A stretch of 64,000 nucleotides of DNA from Tubiluchus corallicola. Its lineage: Eukaryota; Priapulida; Priapulimorpha; Priapulimorphida; Tubiluchidae. The number at the start of each line of letters is the position of its first letter. Position 1 is the stretch's first letter. Positions 53,811-64,000 of the stretch are shown one piece after another. The position numbers and the translations under genes are program-made. The stretch covers positions 42,501 to 106,500 of the forward strand of contig JAQGDQ010000537.1 of NCBI GenBank assembly GCA_030141605.1, written 5' to 3'. The notes beneath the pieces were generated by a model, which was not told the DNA's origin, ran no database searches, and saw nothing but the letters and a program-made list of their open reading frames with translations.

Positions 53811-53844
53811 CCAGGATCCGGGACATACAGATCCCGGATCCTGG
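53811..53844. other. Perfect 13-bp hairpin with 8-base loop
   Basis: ccaggatccggga and tcccggatcctgg are exact inverted repeats separated by catacaga. It is GC-rich in AT-rich surroundings and not part of a recognised element. Confidence 0.7.
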
Positions 53845-54062
53845 CCTACAAACGAATACGAACAATATTTCATTTGTTTAGCTCGTGGTGGCATTGCCTA
53901 CTTCATTTTCAGCATCATAATTTCAAGTGAAGTCACTGCATTTCTGTAAAATAGTTGTGTTGTGATTTTGAACACTTGATCCATGCTTCAGTTCTTACAT
54001 ATATAGAATAATCTCTATTTGTTGGGTTTAAAGTAAAAAATTCATCAAACTATGCTTTTACT

Positions 54063-54905
54063 GAAAGTCTTCTTCTTCTTCAAAGTCTCAATCCGTCTAT
54101 TGTAGACATTTGACCCCATTCTATTTACAGCTAACAGCATAAGTACTCCTGCTCCTAAAGCTAGATTTGGTCGAAGTTTATTTATCTTAGCTATTCAATT
54201 TGTTTTTGGTTTGCCAGGTGGTTTTTGCAAGGTTTTAAGGCTTCCTTTAAGGCAATTCTTGGTACTTCACTTGGTAATCTTAGAAGATGTCCTAGCTATT
54301 TTAATCTTCAGATCTTTACTTTTGAACTCCAATAAATTTCTTTCGTTCGGGTGTATAAATCTTCATTTTTGATTACGTATAGTCATCGTATCTCTAAAAC
54401 TTTTCTTAGAAGACTTCTATGAAATGAGTCAATCTGTTTTTCTTGAGTAATCGTTAAACCCCAAGTTTCACTGTTGTACATAAATATGCTGGCAACGTAA
54501 GCATTAAATAATCGAAGTCTTATGTTAAGACTTAATTTCTTGCTAGTTAATACATTCTTGTGCTGAAGAAAAGCATGCATTGCTTGTTGCTTTCTACTTT
54601 TAATATCATCTTTGGTATTTAGAAAAACCCCGTACTTGCACTTTTGCCAAGACTGATTACCATAAGACTTGCAATAATATATTTTTCTGTTTTTGACTGG
54701 TTTACTTGAAGATTTCTTTTTTCTAGTTTTGGAAAATCCTTTTTTACTGTGTTAGTTAGAAAGGTATATGGCTCTAAATTTTTAGCAGGCACTTTTGCGG
54801 CAATAGCTCTATCTTTGCATGCTACTTGCTGTAAGGAAACAGTGTGAAGATTGCTGGTATCGCTTTTTCTATAAGCATGGCGGCAAAAAACTTGGTGATA
54901 CATTC
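54063..54905 (-). pseudogene. Degraded non-LTR reverse transcriptase, C-terminal half
   Basis: Minus-strand frames read KKLSLNIRLRLFNAYVASIF then MYNSETWGLTITQEKQIDSF and HRSLLRKVLEIR, preceded upstream by VNQSKTEKYI. This is the typical region after the YLG motif of LINE polymerases. Frameshifts separate the pieces. Confidence 0.7.
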
Positions 54906-55328
54906 ACAAATTTGTAGATATTTTAACAGAAAGCCTTCAAATTCTTTAGAAAATTTAAAACTATTCAGGTAATTAAACTGTTATGTATATTTTTTCTCAC
55001 CCGGACAAATTTTTTTCACAATTGGTGCACAATTGGTAGTTTTATACATAGAAATACAAGCAATGCAAAACCCGACACACATCCATGTTACTGGATCTAG
55101 GGATATTAAACGATTTACAAATTTGGTATATGATACTTTTTCTAATGATACGATAACTATAAACTATTTTTAGAGGATACAATATGATACGATACAATAA
55201 ATTATTTCAAATGATAAAAATGATACTGACAATTTATGCAACAACAAATAAAGTATCATTAATAATTAAAATTATTATGTGCTTCAGTGTATTCATTACT
55301 GTTTACTTCATTTGCTGCTAGTAATGAA

Positions 55329-55721
55329 CAGGGTTCCCACAGAATTTTAAAATAAATTTCTCTACTTTTCCCTGGTCAAATATTGATTTTTTTCGTGACC
55401 AAGGTAAAGAGAAATTGTATTACCAGTATACATATTCAAACATTTATGTGTATTGACATTCATACATATACTGATATATAATGTGTCAGCCTGCCATAGG
55501 AAAATTTTATTTTAACACGAATTGCTAAAAGTGTGTTTAGAAAAATATCGGTTCACAGTGATTATTCTTGCAAGCCTTTTCACCCCATTTTCGGATTGCG
55601 CTTTTCGCCCCATTTTCATGATTTTCTCTGACATTTAACCGAATTATCTTCCTCCCTGACATTCCCATGACTTTCCATCAGCCTGTATTTTCCAGGATTT
55701 TCCCTGACAGTGAGAACTCTG
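55329..55721 (+). mobile_element. hAT-type MITE with cagggttcccac ends
   Basis: Left cagggttcccac and right gtgagaactctg are inverted with two mismatches. Interior blocks tttccctggtcaaatat and catgactttccatcagcc are as in other animal MITEs with this end. Offset flanks taatgaac and gaatgaaa agree at 6 of 8. Confidence 0.6.
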
Positions 55722-56069
55722 AATGAAACACAAGTTTGTTTGTCATAATTATTCATAAACAAGTAAGCTTTAGCAGATAAACATTAGTACTGCGATAAAA
55801 ATATTTATCTATACGAGGCTGTACGTGACCGGGAAAGTGACACCAAAAATACGGTACACTGTATTTGATATCTGCGAGTCAGACTCAGTATCAAAGTGTA
55901 TAAAGGGGTGTCCATACTTTGTCACTTGTCAGTATGATTCAGAATGAAGATAGCCCTTATTGCTAAGCGAAAGTACATGAATATGATTTGGCATCTGACA
56001 AGCTTATTATTTAAATAATTCTTTTTGTCAACTTTGTTACAAAAGTGAAGCGATTTTGTAAAGGTAGAC

Positions 56070-56530
56070 GATAAGCAACGATACATGCTAAATTTGACAC
56101 GATAACAATATTCCTAGAATACTATCGATACGATAACGATATTCCCAGAATAATATCGATACGATAACGATATTCCCAGAATAATATCGATACGATAATG
56201 ATATTCCTAGAATAATATCGATACGATAACGATATTCCCAGAATACTATCAATATGACAGCGATATTCCTAGAATACCATCGATGCGATAACGATATTCC
56301 CAGAATACTATCGATATGACAACGATATTCCTAGAATACTATCGATGCGATAACGATATTCCCAGAATACTATCGATGCGATAACGATGTTCCCAGAATA
56401 CTATCGATGTGGCAGCGATATTCCCAGAATACTATCGATGTGATAACTAAATTCCTAGAAGACTATCGGTACGATAACGATATTTCTAGAATACTATCGA
56501 TACGATAACGATATTAAACAAGTTTTTCTT
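56070..56530. repeat. 31-bp satellite-like array, about 14 units
   Basis: Unit gataacgatattcccagaat plus actatcgatac, with point variants. The array ends about 330 bp before the RSPH9 stop (downstream of it on the minus strand). Related gatacgata text occurs at 55115-55260. Not CRISPR: there are no unique spacers. Confidence 0.85.
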
Positions 56531-56669
56531 ATCGATACGATAATCGATCCCCAACATTAGGCTTACTTTGCCAGTTTCGCTTGAGCAGTGAATGTAAGTT
56601 ATTGTATAATAGTGGAAATAACAACCACAGAAAAATTCTTCTTTAGCCAGCTTTACTTGCACAATCATA

Positions 56670-56675
56670 TTTATT
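56670..56675 (-). terminator. Candidate poly(A) signal for RSPH9
   Basis: Minus-strand AATAAA about 185 bp after the RSPH9 stop. Confidence 0.45.
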
Positions 56676-56857
56676 TATGAAAATGTACATTGCAGTTATT
56701 GTATGAATGGCCTTGCAACAACTTGGCTGTGTTGTTGCAAGTTGTATGACCATTGTCCAGTCAGACAAAACACGGTAAGTAGGCGTTTCAGCGAAACTGC
56801 TGAAAATCAAATCTAGTGGACAAAGCTTAAAAAGTTCGTGGGTCATCAGTTACTTTG

Positions 56858-59721
56858 TTACAACATAAACGGAAGATCTACATTTTTCTCTCCCAAACCA
56901 CAGTATATGGAGCCGAATGTGGATGTACCAGGAACGTGATAGAATGTATAACCAGGCCATGCGTGATTGCGCATAATAACTAGGACACTTCCCCTTTCAC
57001 TCTGAATACTCCAACATCCTGGAACAGTGAGTAACAGTGACAATAATTTTAAAGATCGTTAGAACCAGGCTACAGCATGAAGCAAACACATGTTCTAAAA
57101 GTAACAAATGCATAATTAATCTTATTTTATTAAAAGAAAGTAATAAGTACTACTACTAAGAAATCAAGTGAAAGCACGCATAACTCGAACACCTCGGGAC
57201 CGTAAAATTTGTTCGAGTTATGCAAAGGTACAAATTAGACAATCTTCGCCAGAAAGTAAGATTAAGTCATTCATCAACGTTGGACAATAAACTAGTAAAA
57301 CTACAGCCTGTGAAAATGACGAACTGAGTCTTTAATCAAATATCAAACAACAATTTTTAGGAATAATCAAAAATAATGACTGCTCCACCTCTATTGTAGT
57401 CTGAGTAGCATGGTTAATAGAATTCGGCAATAATAATATTATGATCTAGTTAATAAAGCACAAGAAAACCCTCCACTTACATAAAGCTTAAAACATTCAT
57501 CTTACAATTTTATACCACTTGCATACTGCCTTTTCGTATGCATGGCTTGCGTCGGCAGTAATGCTGTATAAAACTTGTAAATTTAAACTCCCGCGAAGAC
57601 AGTTAGGCCCAGCCGTTTTAGTGGTAGGTCGTTTGATACAAGTTTGGATAACACTGCATGAAGTTTGAAAAAATAATCAGATTATTCGTAGCAAACATGT
57701 TACTAAGTAAAATTTTTAATTACTGTATCTTGTCAAAAAGATTAAAAATGTTTTTAAAAAACAAAAAACTGAGTACGATATGTGTATAAAATTGCTGTAA
57801 AGTAATATAATTTTTTAAGGGGATTTTTCTGAAACCTACTTCAGCTACCCATTTCTTTCCTTTAAACCATGTTCGTTAAGCCATGTTGTGTGCAGCAGTC
57901 TGCTAAGTAATATATAAGAACTCTTAGCATTTTTTCTAAAACTAACAGTTAAAATCATAATGCTGCACACTTTCATGTAGGATTTCTCACTGGGGAGGCT
58001 GTTCAATATAGGCAGGGCAATTTCAGTTAGATTCCTATAAATTGTACCGGAGATTTGGTTTGAGTTACACGATAATTGAAAGGAAAGATCTGTTCCATGA
58101 CATCTGTTCAAGGCATGCAAGAATTCTTTTTATAACGAGTCGAGTTTTATAACGTAGTTTACCGTATTTACCTAATGGGATGTCGTCAACGATCGGTGCA
58201 AGGAAGTCCAGCGACTGGTCAGCATCGGCCCGCATACCTATTAACTGTTCTTGAAGACTGGATTTCATTGAGAAGTGCAGATACGATTCTTCCCTCATGG
58301 CATCGGTGAAACATAACCCTAGAACGACGTCAGTTTAACACATTTATTAACTTGTACTGGCGTGTTGTATCTAAAATTACTGTGGGTCTGCTTCAGAAAA
58401 TTTTTAGTCATTGTTTTAATGCTGTGTAAAACGAAACAAACATATGTAATTTTAATGTTGTAATCTGTAATTGTAATTTTAAACAGATAAACATACGAAA
58501 TTTTACACATAAACTTGATGAGACGAAATCCTAAACCAAAAAATATTTTTGCTTACTAATAGTCTAAATTGTCACAGTTCAAGCTTGATCAATTCACGGT
58601 AAATGTGGCAACTGACAACAAACTGCCTGAGCGGCAGTACTTTCTTTACCTGGGCTCAGACATGTGCACACGGCCGCATGCGCACAACAGCCAAACACCG
58701 CGTTGCTGGAGTGCAATGTGCTGGGCTATAAAGCAAACAGTACTACCCTCATGTGCTCTGGTTCCGTACAAGTATAAAGAAAGGACTAAAGAAAAAGACT
58801 TACTATGTTGAATATTATTGATAACATGAGTGAAAATAGGGGGTGCTGCAGTTCCACAGTACCTATACACGAGGCGCCATTATGCTTTTCATACACTGTT
58901 TTCCCTCTTTTGAAGACCCAAAAACAACTAAATATAATATGCTGACATTTTGCTTAGAGACTTTAATTTCATGTAACAAAATTAAGCAATTTCGTTTGTA
59001 AATTCCTGCTTGTGTACAAGATCAGCAATTCACATCATGACCTTTTTATCTCTCATCCAGTGGGATACTTTCAGAGAATCCACAAATATTTTTTATTTTG
59101 CAAAACAGCATGTGATAAACTATCAGTAGAGGTAAGCATTGAACGTTTGAATTCGATTCAAACAGGTTTTTTAGTTCGAATCGAATTATAGATTCGAACA
59201 ATTCAGCATTTCAGCCAAATATGTTCTTTATCATTAAAATGTTTGCAACAGCATGCAATTAGCACAGTTTAGCTGCAGTTTCTGTGCAAAATTTTTAACA
59301 AACTAATAATAGCTTTATTGCAGAACAAAATCAAGTAATATGCATGATCTTTGTAAGACCACTTTTTACTAGTGGTTCGAAAATCTGTCAAACTCAATTA
59401 AAATTCCATTCAGAATATTGAAATTCGGTTTGATTAGAAATCGAAAGTCGCAAATTTGATTCGCTTTCTGGGGGAGAATGCTCACTCCTAACTATCAAGC
59501 CTTTTTTATGTAAACAGGTAAAGGATTTGTCAATATTTATTTTGTACTAACCATCAAAACTCCGATTAGGTTTGACAATGCCTTTGTGGGTGCGTAGATA
59601 AGAGCCACGAGGAATAATAGCAGCTTCGTCATTCATATCATCAATTGTAGTTGCCAATCTGTCTTCTTCCTTGACTGTGAGCTAAGAAAAACATAAAAAT
59701 CACATTCTGACTTTTACACAC

Positions 59722-59818
<97 letters not shown>

Positions 59819-59836
59819 TCTCTCTCTCTTCCTCCC

Positions 59837-59935
<99 letters not shown>

Positions 59936-62138
59936 TCCCCCCTCTCTCTCTCTGTCTCTCTGTCTGTTCTCTCTCTCTTTCACTCTCTCTCCTTTCTCTC
60001 TCTCTCCCCTCTCTCTCTCCCCTCTCTCTCACCTTCTCTCTTTCTCCTAAATGAACTATATCAAAATATTTGAATATTGTTGTCTTTCTCTCTATCACCC
60101 TCTTGCTTTGCCTGAATACGGTTTGTTTGATGGCCATTCTTTCTGCCTATCCTGTTTTCTTATTTCCCAGTTCTTAATGAAGGTATCATTTTCAGTAGAC
60201 CTACGGTAACTGGTTCAGCTTGATCAGCTTGCATTTCTGTAACTTCAAATTCATATGCAGGATCACCGGTGAAACGGCCAATGACCCGTCTTGATTTCTG
60301 TCGTCTTTCTTCATCTGGCTTGGGAAGTAAATTCCATTTTAAACAATCTTGGCTAAAAAATAGATGGGTAATACATTATTAATTACTTCTATGAGTATTA
60401 GACTATTAATAATTGATAGAACACTAGGTTGAACTTAATCATATTTCAATTATAACTTTTAATGTATCATTGCAGCTAAATACAGCTCCTAGAGCATTAT
60501 TTATAAGCTGCTAAGCAAGCATGCCCGTTCTTTGCACTTAGTGAAGTTTATATGTGCAAGAATAACAATTTTCCGTTGATTTTCTGAGCAGCATTTTTGT
60601 TCTCAGCTGGGAAACTATGTCTATAACTAATATGGAGTTTACACGACGGCTACGCAGGTTGAATCCGCATTCAAGCCCTATTATTCGCTATCGTGCGAAA
60701 ATCTGTAACATCTAATTAACAACAATCACGGCTAGTCGACTTTGGAACTGCCATGGAACTTTAGTTAAAATGCTGCAAAACTGCCAAACATGTTAAATCA
60801 CCATGGATGCTCGATATAATGATTAGCGGCATAGATATGAGACCACGAATAAATAAGAGCAGAAAATGGTAGCAATGAGCGTTAATGCTCTGCTGTCCAT
60901 GATTGCAACTTTGGCGCCAAAGTTATGCGTATTCAATTTTGATTAGTTTATTACTGTAGTATTTGAACGTATTTGTAATACTTAGGTTGTGTAGTATCTC
61001 TAATGTTTTATATCTGTGGTGTTTGTTTGAAGCTACATTTGTATATAGCCCATTGCTTTACACATAAACCCAAATTATTGTACTGTTCGAATGTTTAATT
61101 GTACCGTGAGATGGTTTTGTGTTTATGTGACGGTACATGTGTATATTACCTGTATGATATGTATTATTTTATATGAGATTGTATTTGTAAAAGTGTGCTT
61201 TAGTTTTCTCTTAGGTAGGAGTATTTTGCTGTAGCTTATATCACTATTTACCAGTGTAGCCCAGGCAATCACTGAATGATATTTCACATTGTATAATGTA
61301 TGCTATCATTATTTTATGGCAAATAAATATACTTATGTATATATTTATAGCAGGCCGCAAACAGGCCATTTGTTACAAATGACTGAGTTCTCCATTGCCG
61401 GTTGTAGTGCTGAATATGAGCAGACTTAATTACTAATGCGAAAATATTCTGCATTATTGTCTACTGCAAGCTTCTTTCACCCCGGTACATAATGCAACAG
61501 CTGAACAATATTTGTCAGCCACCACAAGAGCTACCTAGTGGTGGATGAACGCTGCCTTTGTTATTAGTTAATTGGTTAGTGACCGGATACAGCCGGCATT
61601 GCTTTCATGTAAACTCTATACAAGGAGATTTACATCCACAATAAATGAAGTCCAAATTTAAAAGCTAAGATTGAGGTTAAAACTAAGATGATTAGCATCA
61701 TTTTTAGGCCATATACCTTATCAAAAGAAAGATGAATAAGAAAAATGAACAAAATTAAGCAATGTATGACATTTAAACTAAGAGCTGTCAATAGCAGTGA
61801 GCAGCAAATATGTTGCATGGAGATCACAAGTAAAAAAATTAGCAATTTATTTTTTTTCTGTTCCTGTAACAATAAGTCATCACACATCTGATTCACCATC
61901 CCTAGACTTACCTGTAAAAATATGTCACGTCTTTTAAATAATTTTCTCCAACTCCTTTTGCTATATAATAATCTCTGGCTATTCCTAAAATCTTTCCCCA
62001 AAAGAAAAAACCGTGAAATTTGTTTTCTGCTTTTAGTACTGGTAAAGAAGTTTGAAGAGCTGTCTTTTGCTCAATGCTAAATATAACACCTGTCGACGAA
62101 ACAAAGTCAAATTCTTGAAATAATCGTTGAAATTCCAT
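56858..62138 (-). CDS. RSPH9: Radial spoke head protein 9
   Basis: Five exons (61912-62138, 60205-60352, 59552-59681, 58172-58318, 56858-57018) join in phase and give 270 residues against 276 in human. Motifs in order: KFHGFFFWGKILGIARDYYI with AKGVGENYLKD, then WNLLP, RRVIGRFTGDPAYEFEVTEM, LTVKEEDRLATTID with AIIPRGSY, QSLDFLAPIVDDIPLG, WSIQSERGSVLVIMRNHAWP, GYTFYHVPGTSTFGSIY and the C-terminus GEKNVDLPFML, which is almost unchanged across animals. RSPH9 sits in the head of the radial spoke of motile 9+2 axonemes and helps transmit control from the central pair to dynein. The exon 2 donor must be ACC|GTAGGT: the alternative four bases later breaks the frame. Introns contain a hAT MITE, another MITE and a long (CT)n tract. 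Confidence 0.95.
58355..58882 (-). mobile_element. hAT-type MITE (cagtggcggctcgt family), copy 5
   Basis: Interior blocks ggttccgtacaagtataaag and gggggtgctgcagttccaca match the other copies. Both terminal repeats are damaged (tactggcgtgttgt, gaggcgccatta). Inside RSPH9 intron 3, about 40 bp from exon 4. Confidence 0.75.
59131..59490 (+). mobile_element. Degraded ggggtgagca-type MITE
   Basis: Starts agaggtaagcattgaacg and ends gaatgctcactccta, with ttcgaat-rich interior shared with 9593-10293 and 52284-52765. It lies in RSPH9 intron 3, about 60 bp from exon 3. Confidence 0.65.
59725..60045. repeat. About 320-bp (CT)n microsatellite
   Basis: Nearly pure (CT)n with a few ccccc, tt and gt interruptions, in RSPH9 intron 2. 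The polypyrimidine strand is the antisense strand; RSPH9 pre-mRNA carries (GA)n. The R/E-rich open frames on the minus strand are repeat artefacts. Confidence 0.95.
60353..61911 (-). other. RSPH9 intron 1
   Basis: AT-rich with an AATAAA-containing stretch near 61321. No repeat copy recognised from elsewhere in the window and no nested exon. Confidence 0.4.
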
Positions 62139-62540
62139 TATGCAGCACTATTACTGAAACCTTTGTTTCTACAACTTGGACTTTAAATGTAAGCAGAGCT
62201 TTGCGTTTTTAAGTTCCAACGCCATATTGTGTACACACTGTAGGTTGCTAGGTAACTGATGATATCTTCGCCCTCTGTTGTTCACAATGTTATTTAAATT
62301 GCATAGAACAGTGACTCTGTAACGTGTGGCTAAATGGTTGCCTTGCCGCTGGGCCAATCAATTCATGTTTTTATAAGGGGGTCTATATGTTGTGTTAATA
62401 GTGTTAATAATCTTTCATAGACATAATAAACATCGCACTGATTTTTCTGTAGCTGTAGGTTTAGTCCATAATGACACCAGACGCAATTAATGATATTTAA
62501 TGCTCATGTTGTTGATGGATTCAAAGTTAAATTGACCCCT
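62139..62540. other. RSPH9 upstream region
   Basis: The promoter must be here, but no core motif can be assigned by eye. No other gene recognised. Confidence 0.35.
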
Positions 62541-63385
62541 GGATATTCGGCCACAGTGACAGTGGAATTCGGAAACAAGAAAATCCGGCCACAGTAAATT
62601 TGTCTCCCGGGATTTTCCACTCCAAAAATTTGCTTAGGTTAGTTTCAAGTTTGCCACAACATTATGAGAACATCATGCCCAGGGCACAGACCTACAGACT
62701 ATTGGATACCCATCAACTGGCCTTCATATGGCTCCAACCTAGATGTCTAGGTGCATTTATTTGGGCCATTCATTTGACGATGATCACTTGGTGGATTTAT
62801 AATAATGATGATGGCAGTGATGATGATTGAAGGTGATGGAAAAGATGGTGATGATTACAGATGATGATGTTTATAATGATGGTGGTGATTGGTAATGACT
62901 TTTATAATATTGATGATGAGAACGATGATGATAGTGTTTATGATAACGATAATGTCAATGATGATCATGATTGATGAGGATAATGATGATGATGGTGAAG
63001 ATGATGGTGGTGGTGATGTTGATGATGATGATGATGACGACAGTGATGTTTAAAAAACTCCAATGTTTAAGCACATGACGTTTAAATACAGTAAATTTTT
63101 GACACAGACAAGTTTAGGACAGGACATTTGATATACACATAGAAATTCGGACACAGGTAATATTTGACCCAAGGAAGTTTAGACACAGAATGTTGGGATA
63201 TGGTACGTTTGGAAACAAGTAAGCCTGGACACACATGAGTTTGGCCACAACAAAGTTTAGATGTAGGACGTTTGAATGCAAGGCATTTGAACGCAAGGAA
63301 GCTTGGACACAGATGCCAGCAGATATAGACATACGTATGTTCAGACAAGGACGACTGGACACAGAACTTTTGGACACAGTCAAGT
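62541..63385. repeat. Low-complexity block: GAT repeats and a tttggacacag minisatellite
   Basis: Impure GAT/GGT triplets at 62800-63050 are followed by imperfect units of about 18-20 bp built on tttggacacagga (63096-63380). Similar text (attcggccacagtgaca) precedes the GAT tract. Several small ORFs here are repeat artefacts. Confidence 0.7.
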
Positions 63386-63479
63386 ATCATCATTGCGGCC
63401 CTTATTTGCTCCAAAGCAATGAAAGGCTGCAATACAGCAAACTTATTAGGTGACAATGGCGTTGATCTGCTATCTGACA

Positions 63480-64000
63480 GAAGCCTTTTTCACAAACTGT
63501 AACTGTATATTTTATAAAATTGTCACTAAATTGTGTCATTTCTTTCTATATAAATTACTGCCCCCTACTAATAACGAATTATCTGCTTACTTATTAAAAA
63601 ATCGTAATAACTTATCTTGATTCTGTATTCGTTGTGATTACTCTCACAATTCTTTCTTTCCTTCAGCTGTGCCCGTTTGGAATAAGCTTCCTTCTTATAT
63701 ACAATTATCAACGTCGATCAGTAGCGTCAAACGTTGAAGAATTAAATCGTTTCGTAAACAGACCCAAATATTTAACTCATGGTAAAATTCCGTACTGTAT
63801 ACACCATACTCGCTTAAGAATAGATTTTTCTCAGCTTAATCATTATTTAGACACGCACAGTTGTAAAGATTCTAGTGGTAATATTGTTGGTAAAAATGTT
63901 CTTGTGGTTATTATATTGAATCTGTTACCCATTATTTGCTCGAATGCCCTCTATATGCTGTAAGTAGAGAGCAACGCATACGCAAGTTCTTCGATTTGTA
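63480..64000 (+). pseudogene. Non-LTR retrotransposon tail fragment
   Basis: The frame contains CIHHTRLRIDFSQLNHYLDT then HSCKDSSG, resembling the (HTRLRIGxSxLNxHL) region that precedes the Cys-rich finger of many invertebrate LINEs. An upstream frame at about 63660 reads AVPVWNKLPSYIQLSTSI. Frames are broken, and the fragment runs to the window edge. Confidence 0.6.

Noticed and set aside
56070-56530. CRISPR-like array
   Set aside because: Units are contiguous with no unique spacers and the context is animal genomic DNA.
59700-60137. R/E-rich ORFs of 89 and 145 codons
   Set aside because: Reading frames of the (GA)n strand of the RSPH9 intron microsatellite.

Overview
The window is AT-rich nuclear DNA from an animal. 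Genes are split by GT-AG introns of hundreds to thousands of bases, and most of the remaining DNA is transposon-derived repeats and microsatellites. No bacterial, organellar or viral gene block is visible. I cannot name the species. Family content (synaptotagmin-12, radial-spoke head protein 9, FAM161) suits a bilaterian with motile cilia, and the density of miniature DNA transposons suits many aquatic invertebrates.

Six genes can be read by joining exons in phase: the 3' end of a SYT12-like synaptotagmin (+, 2943-6498); TMEM258 (-, 24855-26483); FAM161A (+, 29150-35446); COA4 (-, 42337-43983); MRPS18A (+, 46832-52239); and RSPH9 (-, 56858-62138). A seventh, unrecognised membrane-protein model (-) has candidate exons at 26040-26209, 19329-19430 and 16254-16561. 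Its first exon lies inside the TMEM258 intron and is in phase with the first TMEM258 exon.

Layout: 1-2640 holds repeats upstream of or inside the SYT12 gene. 2943-7656 holds the SYT12 exons and likely 3'UTR, with minisatellites and tRNA-like elements in the introns. 8121-13130 is a repeat block with a nearly identical 1702-bp tandem duplication. 13140-24855 is mostly repeats, with the two downstream candidate exons of the unknown gene. TMEM258 and FAM161A are divergent. 35450-42300 is repeats, including a young LINE insertion (38376-39836) inside a hAT-like element. COA4 and MRPS18A are divergent. MRPS18A and RSPH9 are convergent, as their human orthologues are. 62200-64000 is low-complexity sequence and a retrotransposon tail.

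The genes do not form one pathway. RSPH9 and FAM161A are ciliary, MRPS18A and COA4 are mitochondrial, TMEM258 belongs to the ER oligosaccharyltransferase, and SYT12 acts in vesicle traffic. The most unusual points are the interleaved exon and its inverted decayed copy in the TMEM258 intron, a GC-AG intron that the FAM161A frame requires, fold-back elements with internal tandem repeats and hammerhead-like motifs, and head-to-head tRNA-like elements.
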